64,000 nt of DNA from Actinomadura alba. GTDB taxonomy: Bacteria > Actinomycetota > Actinomycetes > Streptosporangiales > Streptosporangiaceae. The notes beneath the pieces were generated by a model that ran no database searches, was not told the origin of the DNA, and saw nothing but the letters and a program-made list of their open reading frames with translations. The stretch is from positions 62,001-126,000 of the forward strand of contig NZ_JABVEC010000015.1 in assembly GCF_014323705.1 (NCBI RefSeq). The letters are read 5' to 3'. This document shows, piece by piece, positions 17,519 to 24,707 of this stretch. Positions within the stretch are counted from its first letter, which is position 1. Each line of letters starts with the position of its first letter. The position numbers and the translations under genes were made by a program.

Positions 17519-17531
17519 GTCTACAGTATGC
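17519..17531 (+). promoter_or_regulatory. Oxalate-locus operator A (between panE-like and moeA-like genes)
   Basis: GTCTACAGTATGC shares its TACAGTATGC core with the site at 32585 and follows the same 13-bp pattern centred on ACAGT. The overlapping stretch 17521-17536 is also an inverted repeat (CTACAG-N4-CTGTAG). It lies 35 bp from the panE-like start and 45 bp from the moeA-like start, so one regulator could act on both divergent genes. The nearby GntR/FCD protein is the obvious candidate. Confidence 0.65.
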
Positions 17532-17576
17532 TGTAGGCGAGGTCAATAGTCTGATTTCCGAGCCCGGAGGCGACAG

Positions 17577-18773
17577 GTGACCAGCGACTCGCAAGCTCTT
17601 CCCACCCGATGGCGCAGCCACGGAGGCCACGGCGGCGTCGCGTGGCCGGTGGCCAGGAGTGTGGCGGCCGCCGCCGCGGATCCGCTCGATGCGATCGACC
17701 TGCCGCTCGCTGCGGCGGGGGGTGCCGTGCTCGCCGTCCCCCTGGGCGCGCGTGCGCCACTGCCCTCGTACAACACGGCCGCCATGGACGGGTACGCGGT
17801 CGCGGGCCGGGGGCCGTGGCTGGTCACCGGCCGGGTTCTCGCCGGCCACACGATGTTCCGGGCGATTCTCGCGGGCCACGCCGTCGAGATCGCCACCGGC
17901 GCTCCCGTCCCGGACGGCTCCGACGCGGTCCTTCCCTACGAACGCGCCGTCCGCGTCGGCTCGACCGTCGACGGTGTTCTTGAGCCGGGCCGGCACATCC
18001 GGTGGCGCGGTGAGGAGTGCCGGGAGGGCACCGAGGTGCTGCCGGCCGGCACGCTCGTGACCCCGGTCGTGCAGGGGCTGGCCGCGAGTCTCGGACATGA
18101 CGTGTTGCGGGTACGGAGGCGACCGCGGGTCGCGATCCTGGTGACCGGCGACGAGGTGGCCACCTCCGGCCGCCCGGGCCGGGGCAGGGTGCGCGACGCC
18201 GTCGGCCCGGTGCTGCCCGGCCTCGTGTCGTGGGCCGGTGGGCGACCCGAGGCGGTGGCCGCGGTCGAGGATCGCCGCGCGGCGGTGGCGGACGCGATCG
18301 GGGCGGCGGCCGCCGACGTCGTCGTCGTGTGCGGTGCCTGTTCGCGCGGGCCGGCCGACCATGTGCGCGGCGTGCTCCAAGAGGCGGAGGCCGAGTTCCT
18401 CGTCGAAGGGGTCGCCTGCCGGCCCGGGCATCCGCAGTTGCTGGCGCGGCTCGGCGACGGGCGGCTGGTCGTGGGGCTCCCGGGCAACCCGTTCGCCGCG
18501 CTCGTCGCCGCGCTGACCCTCCTCGTGCCGGTGCTCACGGTGATGAGCGGCAGGACTCGGCCGGTGGGGGAGCGGGCACCGCTCTTGGGCGAGCTCGCGG
18601 CCCACGCGGTCGACACCCGCCTCGTGGCGGTGCGACGCACCGCCGGGGGAGCCGTTCCCGCCGGTCACGACCGGCCCGGTCTGCTGTGGGGAGCGGCGCT
18701 CGCCGACGCGCTCGCCGTCGTACCGCCAGGATGGCGGGGAGGCGAGGTCGAGTTGATCCAGCTGCCGACGTGA
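17577..18773 (+). CDS. MoeA-like molybdopterin molybdotransferase (divergent)
   Basis: The 398-aa protein has the MoeA layout: YNTAAMDGYAV near residues 63-73, ATGAPVPDGSDAVLPYE in domain 3, VAILVTGDEV and LVVGLPGNPFAAL in domain 4. MoeA inserts molybdenum into molybdopterin in the cytoplasm. Two usually strict motifs are altered. SGGxSxGxxD reads CGACSRGPAD, and the segment before it lacks the usual DSN. It may therefore be a paralogue rather than the housekeeping enzyme. The GTG start has a GGAGG at 17566-17570. The gene diverges from the PanE-like gene across operator A, linking molybdenum cofactor supply to the oxalate locus. Confidence 0.8.
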   Translation: MTSDSQALPTRWRSHGGHGGVAWPVARSVAAAAADPLDAIDLPLAAAGGAVLAVPLGARAPLPSYNTAAMDGYAVAGRGPWLVTGRVLAGHTMFRAILAGHAVEIATGAPVPDGSDAVLPYERAVRVGSTVDGVLEPGRHIRWRGEECREGTEVLPAGTLVTPVVQGLAASLGHDVLRVRRRPRVAILVTGDEVATSGRPGRGRVRDAVGPVLPGLVSWAGGRPEAVAAVEDRRAAVADAIGAAAADVVVVCGACSRGPADHVRGVLQEAEAEFLVEGVACRPGHPQLLARLGDGRLVVGLPGNPFAALVAALTLLVPVLTVMSGRTRPVGERAPLLGELAAHAVDTRLVAVRRTAGGAVPAGHDRPGLLWGAALADALAVVPPGWRGGEVELIQLPT

Positions 18774-18944
18774 GTGGTACTTGCATGGTCCGTTATATGG
18801 CGGGAAAGTGCGGATATTACGACAACGTTTCTCGGGTATTTCTCGCACCGGAAAGGCACTGGATATGTGACCTCGCTTTTACCTAGGGTGAAATTGGTGT
18901 GAGTCATGCCACGTTGAAATTCAGGATCCCGGCCGCAGTAGGCA

Positions 18945-18957
18945 GTAGACTGTCTAC
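18945..18957 (+). promoter_or_regulatory. Oxalate-locus operator B (upstream of gntR)
   Basis: GTAGACTGTCTAC is a perfect 13-bp palindrome; on the other strand it reads GTAGACAGTCTAC, the same ACAGT-centred pattern as the other three sites. It ends 30 bp before the gntR start, which fits autoregulation. It lies in the 214-bp gap 18774-18987, whose first half is AT-richer than its surroundings but shows no gene. Confidence 0.6.
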
Positions 18958-18987
18958 AAGAACACCTCCTCTGATGGAGCTGACGCG

Positions 18988-19713
18988 ATGATCCCCTCTA
19001 CGCCTCCCGCGGGCGTATCCGTGCCCCGTCTGAAGCGGCCGGCGCCGCTTCGTGAGGGCGTTTACGATGCCCTGCTGAACCTGATCGTCACGCGGGCGCT
19101 GCAACCCGGTCAGCACTTGGTGGAGAGTGAGCTGGCGGCTCATCTCGGCATCTCGCGGCAGCCCGTGCGTGAGGCGCTCCAGCGGCTGAGCAGTGAGGGT
19201 TGGGTCGACCTTCGTCCCGCTCAGGGTGCGTTCGTGCATGTGCCCACGGAGGATGAGGCCGATCAGCTGCTCGCGGTCCGGTCCCTGCTGGAGACCGAGT
19301 CCGCGCGGCTCGCCGCGTCGAGCGCCACCCCTGAGAGCGTCGTCCTGCTGCGAGAGCTGTACGAGCAGGGAGTGCAGGCGCTGGCCGGCGGAGACGTCGA
19401 CGCGATCGTGGCCGCCAACGCCGCGTTCCACGCCGCGATCATGGAGCTGTCGGGGAACAAGGTCCTGGCGGAACTCGCCGGCCGGGTCGACCGGCGCGTC
19501 CGCTGGTATTACACGCCTGTCGCCCCGCAGCGGGGACGGGAGTCGTGGAAAGAGCACGCGGAGTTGATCGATGCGATCGCCGCCGGGGATCCCGAGCGGG
19601 CCGCGGACGCCATGCGCGACCACACGGACCGGACCCGCCAGATCTCTCGCGAGGTGCGCAGGGAGGAGGAAGGGAGCGACAAAGGAAAGAAGGAGGAGAG
19701 GACGCCGGCCTGA
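18988..19713 (+). CDS. GntR-family regulator with FCD domain, probable oxalate-locus regulator
   Basis: The 241-aa protein has an N-terminal GntR winged helix (about residues 20-90, with VESELAAHLGISRQPVREAL as recognition-helix region and a GAFV wing). A C-terminal FCD ligand-binding domain follows, with FHAAIMELSGNKVLAEL and HAELIDAIAAGD supplying the metal-binding histidines and acidic residues. A lysine/glutamate-rich tail follows. FCD regulators usually sense small organic acids. A palindrome precedes the gene and related sites occur at the panE/moeA, oxc/sucC and aldehyde dehydrogenase promoters, so it is inferred to control the oxalate locus. The ligand (oxalate, glyoxylate or a CoA ester) is unknown. 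Confidence 0.92.
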   Translation: MIPSTPPAGVSVPRLKRPAPLREGVYDALLNLIVTRALQPGQHLVESELAAHLGISRQPVREALQRLSSEGWVDLRPAQGAFVHVPTEDEADQLLAVRSLLETESARLAASSATPESVVLLRELYEQGVQALAGGDVDAIVAANAAFHAAIMELSGNKVLAELAGRVDRRVRWYYTPVAPQRGRESWKEHAELIDAIAAGDPERAADAMRDHTDRTRQISREVRREEEGSDKGKKEERTPA

Positions 19714-19738
19714 GGTGGCGCCCCTCCGACGGCGAGCG

Positions 19739-21142
19739 TCAGATGTCCTCGCGGCCGATCGGCCTGGGGTTGGGCTGGATGTCCTTGAGCCGGACCCTGC
19801 CCGGTTGCTTCAGGAAGATCGCAAGGAAGGCCGCGAACAACCCGATGCCACCCGCGAGGATGAAGCCGCCCTCGTAGTCCCACGCGCTGACCACCACGGC
19901 GCCGAGACCGGACCCGGCCAGGCCGGAGACCAGCTTCGAGCTGTAGACCATGCCGTAGTTGGTGGCGTTGTTGTTCTCCCCGAAGAAGTCCGCCGTCATC
20001 GCCGCGAACAACGGGAAGATCGCCCCGCCGCCGAAGCCTGACACCATCGAACAGATCAGGAAGAAGGGCATACTGCCGATCGTTCCCGACCACAGCACGC
20101 CGAACTGCGACATGCCGAGGACGATACAGACGAAGATCAGTGTGTTCCGCCGTCCGTAGCGGTCGGAGATCCAGCCGATCACGCCGCGGCCGGTGCCGTT
20201 GACGATCGCCTTCAGCGACATGGCCGTCGCCACGATGCCGCCGGCGAAGCCCATGTCCTTGCCGAACGGCACCTGGAACGCGATGCCGAAGATGTTGATG
20301 CCCGCCGTGAAGAGCAGACAGAACCACATCAGCACCAGGACGGGCTGGCGGGACGCCTCGCGCGGGGTGAACTGCTTGACGGCCGGCGGGTTCTTCTCCA
20401 GGGCCCGGCGGATCCGCGGGTCGTCGGACGCCTTCAGCGGGTCGACGTGCGGAGGCCACCAGTTCTTCGGCGGGTCCTTGAAGAACCACCCGCTGAACGC
20501 GACGACGCCGAGCAGGAAGATGCCGACGCAGAGCAGTACCGTCTTGTAGTTGGTCAGGTCCAGGTACGAGCTGAACAGGAACACGAACGGGACGGAGCCA
20601 TAGGCGAAACCGCCGTTGACCATGCCCGTCTTGCCGCCCTTGCGCTCCGGATACCACTTGCCGACCATGTTCACGCAGGTCGCGTAGACGAGGCCGGCGC
20701 CCATGCCGCTGAACGCGCCGAAGCCCAGGTAGGCCCAGAAGACGTGCGGTGCGTACGCGAGGGAGAGGTAACCGAGGAAGGTGCCGAGCGCGCCCAGCAT
20801 CATCGCGTTGCGGGCCGGCAGCCTGCCGCTCTCGCGCAGCTGGCCCGCCGGGAAGGCGATCGCCGCCTGGAAGAACACCCAGACGCCGAGCAGCCAGAAG
20901 ATGTGCAGGCTGCTCCAGTGGTGCGCGACGTGGAGGGTGTCCTCAGCGGAGGTGAACGCGTACTCCGACGAGCTGATGCCCATCATGCCGATCCATGGGA
21001 AGAGCACCATGGTCCAGCGGGGCCGGCCCATGATGTCCTGGGCCGTCTCGCCTATCCGGTACACCCGGCCGTTGCGGTCGGTGACCTCTCTATATGTACC
21101 GGTCGTGGGAATTGGTGAATGCGGACTTGACGTTGTCGTCAT
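19739..21142 (-). CDS. MFS transporter of the oxalate/formate antiporter (OFA) type
   Basis: The 467-aa membrane protein has about 12 hydrophobic helices with two halves joined by a cytoplasmic loop (about residues 215-265). GAGLVYATCVNMVGKWYPERKG is the OFA-family signature, as in OxlT, and GWISDRYGRRNT is the MFS loop motif in the second half. A cytoplasmic N-terminal extension of about 40 residues precedes the first helix. OxlT exchanges oxalate for formate; given the Frc/Oxc-type genes next door, oxalate uptake is the likely role. It is convergent with gntR and separated from the acyl-CoA ligase gene by a hairpin terminator, so it needs its own promoter in 21143-21264. Confidence 0.88.
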   Translation of the reverse strand: MTTTSSPHSPIPTTGTYREVTDRNGRVYRIGETAQDIMGRPRWTMVLFPWIGMMGISSSEYAFTSAEDTLHVAHHWSSLHIFWLLGVWVFFQAAIAFPAGQLRESGRLPARNAMMLGALGTFLGYLSLAYAPHVFWAYLGFGAFSGMGAGLVYATCVNMVGKWYPERKGGKTGMVNGGFAYGSVPFVFLFSSYLDLTNYKTVLLCVGIFLLGVVAFSGWFFKDPPKNWWPPHVDPLKASDDPRIRRALEKNPPAVKQFTPREASRQPVLVLMWFCLLFTAGINIFGIAFQVPFGKDMGFAGGIVATAMSLKAIVNGTGRGVIGWISDRYGRRNTLIFVCIVLGMSQFGVLWSGTIGSMPFFLICSMVSGFGGGAIFPLFAAMTADFFGENNNATNYGMVYSSKLVSGLAGSGLGAVVVSAWDYEGGFILAGGIGLFAAFLAIFLKQPGRVRLKDIQPNPRPIGREDI

Positions 21143-21264
21143 CCCGACTCCTCGCTTGAAGAGTTTTGGTCGTGCCCCAGCCCCCGATGTTCTTTGTGTG
21201 CGTCACCAAGTGCTTGCTTTGGTCTAGGTCATGAAGGACGGCCTCCTTCGGCAGGGAGCTCGCC

Positions 21265-21312
21265 CCCGCGGTCGCGCGGCCCGGTCACGGGCCCGGGCCG
21301 CGCGACCGCGGG
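21265..21312 (-). terminator. Hairpin terminator of the oxc-frc-ligase operon
   Basis: Two perfectly complementary 20-nt arms (21265-21284 and 21293-21312), starting CCCGCGGTC, enclose an 8-nt loop. They lie 12 bp beyond the stop of the acyl-CoA ligase gene. There is no T-run, as is common for actinomycete terminators. Confidence 0.8.
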
Positions 21313-21324
21313 AACGGAGTTTGA

Positions 21325-23460
21325 TCAGTCGGGGATGAGGCCGGCGTTACGCGCCCAGCGGTACTTCGCGCCGAGTACGGCCACCGGCTTCTCGGTGGTG
21401 TAGGGGTAGGCGGGCACGCCGTGCTCGAACAGGTACTCGCTCGCCTGCTCGACCTCGGTGTCCCCGGCGAGCGAGGCGACGACGGGCTTGTCGATGCCGC
21501 GCGCCCGTGCCTCGCCGACCACCCGGCCGACGAGTTCGGCGAAGACCATCGGCGGCGTCACGATCGTGTGCCAGTAACCGAGGATCAGCGAGTGGATCCG
21601 GGGGTCGTCGAGGCCGAGCCGGATGGTCGCCTCGAACGTCGCCGGGGGCTCGCCGCCGGTGATGTCGACCGGGTTGCCGGCCGCGCCGAACGGCGGGATG
21701 TGCTCACGGAACGCCGCGTCCAGGTCGGCCGGGATGTCCATGAGCGTCAGCCCGTTGTCGGCGCAGGCGTCCGAGAGCAGGACGCCCGAGCCGCCGGCGG
21801 CGGTGATGATGACGACGTTCTCGCCCTGGGGGGTGGGCAGCACGGGCAGCGCCCGGGCGTACTCCAGCATGTCGTTCAACCCGGGAGCGCGGATGACCCC
21901 GGCCTGCCGCAGGATGTCGTCGTACACCTTGTCGTCGCCGGCGAGCGCCCCGGTGTGCGAGCTGGCCGCCCGCGCGCCGAGGGCCGTCCGGCCCGCCTTC
22001 AGCACCACGACCGGCTTCTTCTTCGACACCTCGCGGGCGGCCGCGACGAACGCCCTGCCGTCCTTGAGGTCCTCCAGGTGCATCGCGATGCACTGTGTGT
22101 TGTCGTCCTGGCCGAAGAAGACGAGCGCGTCGTCCTCGTCGAGGTCGGACTTGTTGCCGAAGCCGACGATCGCGGAGACGCCCATCTTCGTGGTCCGGCT
22201 GTAGCCGAGGATGGCCATGCCGATGCCGCCGCTCTGCGAGGTGAGCGCCACGCTGCCCTGCACGTCGTACGGCGTGCAGAACGTCGCGCAGAGGCTGCTC
22301 GGCGTGTAGTAGTAGCCGTAGATGTTCGGGCCGAGGAGGCGCACACCGTGCTTGCGGGCGATCGCGACGATCTCGTCCTGCGCCTCGACGTTGCCGGTCT
22401 CGGCGAAGCCGGACGGGATGAGGATCGCGGCGGGGACCCCCTTGGTCCCGACCTCCTCGAGCGCGCCGGGCACGAACTTCGCCGGGATGGTGAAGACCGC
22501 GACGTCGACCTCGCCGGGGATGTCGCCGATGCTGCGGTAGGCCTTGCGGTCGCAGATCGAGTCGGCCTTGGGGTTGACCGGGTAGATCTCGCCGGCGAAG
22601 CCGCCGTCCACGAGGTTCCGCATCACCGAGTTGCCGATCTTGCCGGTCTCGTTGGACGCGCCGATCACCGCCACGGAACGGGGCTTCATGACCCGCTCCA
22701 TCACGGAGAGGATCTCCTCGGTGGTGTACTTCGGCACCTCGCGCGGCTGCCCCTCCGCGAGCAGGATCCGCACGTCGGCCGCGACGGCTCCGCTCGCGCT
22801 CGCGAAGACCGGGTTGAGGTCGACCTCGGAGATCTCCGGGAAGTCGTCGACCAGCTCGGACACCCGCTGGAGCAGGCCCGCCAGCGCGTCGCGGTCGACC
22901 GGGTCCGCGCCGCGGACGCCCTTCAGCACCTCGGCCGCGGCGATGGAGTCGAGCATCGAGGCCGCCTCGCCGGCGTCCAGAGGGGCCAGCCGGAACGTGA
23001 CGTCCTTCAGCACCTCGACCAGCACGCCGCCGAGCCCGAACGCCACGATCTTGCCGAACGTCGGGTCGGTGGTCGCCCCGATTATCACCTCCTGGCCCGG
23101 TGGCAGCATCTGCTGTACCTGGACGCCGATGATCTGGGCGTCCGCGGAATACGCTTTCGCGTTGGCGATGATCTGGTCGTACCCGGCCCTGACGACCTCG
23201 GCCGAGCCGAGCCCGACCAGCACGCCGCCGGCCTCGGTCTTGTGCAGGATGTCCGGTGAGACGATCTTGAGGACGACGGGGAAGCCCATCTCCTCGGCGC
23301 TCGACACGGCCTCGTCGGCCGAGGTCGCGAGCGCTTCGGCCGGGATCGTGATGCCGTAGGCGTCACAGATCTCCTTGCCCTCCGGAGCCGTCAGCGCGGT
23401 ACGGCCTGAGGCCCGTACCTTGTCGAGCAGCGCGCGAACGGAGTCGCGGTCATGGGCCAT
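21325..23460 (-). CDS. ADP-forming acyl-CoA synthetase (acetate-CoA ligase family)
   Basis: The 711-aa protein fuses an N-terminal ATP-grasp domain (about residues 10-225, with FPVVLKIVSPDILHKTEAGG) to a CoA-binding and ligase region (about 250-711). Motifs in the second part are SVAVIGASNETGKIGNSV, LTSQSGGIGMA and SSHTGALAG, whose His is the phosphorylated residue in the family. It lacks the GNAT domain of protein acetyltransferases of the Pat type. Its start lies 3 bp after the frc stop, so it is cotranscribed with oxc and frc. It may make or break an acyl-CoA of the pathway (formyl-, oxalyl- or glycolyl-CoA); the substrate is unknown. Confidence 0.9.
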   Translation of the reverse strand: MAHDRDSVRALLDKVRASGRTALTAPEGKEICDAYGITIPAEALATSADEAVSSAEEMGFPVVLKIVSPDILHKTEAGGVLVGLGSAEVVRAGYDQIIANAKAYSADAQIIGVQVQQMLPPGQEVIIGATTDPTFGKIVAFGLGGVLVEVLKDVTFRLAPLDAGEAASMLDSIAAAEVLKGVRGADPVDRDALAGLLQRVSELVDDFPEISEVDLNPVFASASGAVAADVRILLAEGQPREVPKYTTEEILSVMERVMKPRSVAVIGASNETGKIGNSVMRNLVDGGFAGEIYPVNPKADSICDRKAYRSIGDIPGEVDVAVFTIPAKFVPGALEEVGTKGVPAAILIPSGFAETGNVEAQDEIVAIARKHGVRLLGPNIYGYYYTPSSLCATFCTPYDVQGSVALTSQSGGIGMAILGYSRTTKMGVSAIVGFGNKSDLDEDDALVFFGQDDNTQCIAMHLEDLKDGRAFVAAAREVSKKKPVVVLKAGRTALGARAASSHTGALAGDDKVYDDILRQAGVIRAPGLNDMLEYARALPVLPTPQGENVVIITAAGGSGVLLSDACADNGLTLMDIPADLDAAFREHIPPFGAAGNPVDITGGEPPATFEATIRLGLDDPRIHSLILGYWHTIVTPPMVFAELVGRVVGEARARGIDKPVVASLAGDTEVEQASEYLFEHGVPAYPYTTEKPVAVLGAKYRWARNAGLIPD

Positions 23461-23463
23461 CTC

Positions 23464-24693
23464 TCAGATCACTCCGTTCGACTTGAGTTCGGCGAGCTCT
23501 TCCGCCGGCAGGCCGAGAAGGCCTCCGTAGATCTCGTCGTTGTGCTCGCCGAGCAGCGGCGACGCCTCGATCTCCACCGGGGAGTCGGAGAGCTTGAGCG
23601 GGCAGCCGACGGTCTTGAACGGGCCGCGCTCGGGGTGGTCGACTGTCACGATCATCTCGTTCGCGACGAGGCTCTCGTCGGCGGCGATCTCCCGGGTGGA
23701 GAGGATCGGCCCGCACGGGATGTCGTGCTTGTTGAGCTTGTCGAGCACCTCCCACTTGGTGTGCTCGGACGTCCACTCCTCGATGAGCTGGAACATCTTG
23801 CCCAGCTTGGGCAGCCGGACCTCGGGGGTGTTCCACTCCGGGTCGCCCGCCAGCTCGGGCCGGCCGAGCAGCTGGGTGATGGGCGCCCAGCCCTGCGGCT
23901 GGACGATCACGTAGACGTAGTCGTTCGGGCCGCCGGGCTTGCACTTCACCGCCCAGCCGGGCTGGCCGCCGCCCGACGCGTTGCCCGACCTCGGGACCTC
24001 GTCGCCGAAGTCCTTGTTCGGGTACTCGCGCAGCGGCCCGTGCGCCAGGCGCTGCTGGTCGCGCATCTTGACCCGGACCAGGTTCAGCACCGAGTGCTGC
24101 ATCGCGACGTTGACCCGCTGGCCCCGGCCGCTCTCGACCCGCTGGTAGAGGGCGGCGAGGATCGCGGCCACCGTGTGGATGCCGGTGCCCGAGTCGCCGA
24201 TCTGCGCGCCGGTCGCCGTCGGCGGCCCGTCCTCGAAGCCGGTCGTGCTCATCGACCCGCCCATGGCCTGCGCCACGACCTCGTACGCCTTGAGGTGCGT
24301 GTACGGACCGTCACCGAAGCCCTTGATCGACGCGTAGATCAGCTTGGGGTTGAGCTCGCGCAGGGCGTCCCAGGTGAAGCCGAGCCGTTCGACCGTGCCG
24401 GGCCCGAAGTTCTCCACGAGCACGTCGGAGCGCTTCACCAGTTCGGTGAACAGTTCCTTGCCCTTGGGGTCTTTCAGATTGAGCGTGATGCTCTTCTTGT
24501 TGCAGTTGAGCATCGTGAAATAGAGACTGTCGACGTCCGGTACGTCGCGCAGTTGACGCCGGGTGATGTCACCACTCAGCGCCTCGACTTTGAGTACGTC
24601 GGCGCCGAGCCAGGCGAGAATCTGCGTGCAGGACGGTCCAGACTGAACGTGCGTCATGTCCAGGACTTTGACGCCGTCGAGAGCCTTTCCCAT
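23464..24693 (-). CDS. frc: Formyl-CoA:oxalate CoA-transferase (CaiB/BaiF family)
   Basis: The 409-aa class III CoA-transferase moves CoA from formyl-CoA (or another donor) to oxalate. The N-terminus LDGVKVLDMTHVQSGPSCTQ matches Oxalobacter Frc very closely. IGDSGTGIHT carries the catalytic Asp, and the GGGQPGW segment near residue 255 is the glycine loop of Frc enzymes. ATG 24693 is preferred over the upstream GTG at 24711 because AAAGGAAAG lies just before it and the N-terminus then aligns with Frc. It follows the decarboxylase-like gene by 14 bp. Succinyl-CoA:oxalate transferase activity is an alternative given sucCD nearby. Confidence 0.9.
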   Translation of the reverse strand: MGKALDGVKVLDMTHVQSGPSCTQILAWLGADVLKVEALSGDITRRQLRDVPDVDSLYFTMLNCNKKSITLNLKDPKGKELFTELVKRSDVLVENFGPGTVERLGFTWDALRELNPKLIYASIKGFGDGPYTHLKAYEVVAQAMGGSMSTTGFEDGPPTATGAQIGDSGTGIHTVAAILAALYQRVESGRGQRVNVAMQHSVLNLVRVKMRDQQRLAHGPLREYPNKDFGDEVPRSGNASGGGQPGWAVKCKPGGPNDYVYVIVQPQGWAPITQLLGRPELAGDPEWNTPEVRLPKLGKMFQLIEEWTSEHTKWEVLDKLNKHDIPCGPILSTREIAADESLVANEMIVTVDHPERGPFKTVGCPLKLSDSPVEIEASPLLGEHNDEIYGGLLGLPAEELAELKSNGVI

Positions 24694-24707
24694 GGCGGCT
24701 TTCCTTT

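Noticed and set aside
21325..23460. Assignment of the ADP-forming ligase as a Pat-type protein acetyltransferase
   Set aside because: The protein lacks the GNAT domain that defines those enzymes and lies in an oxalate operon.
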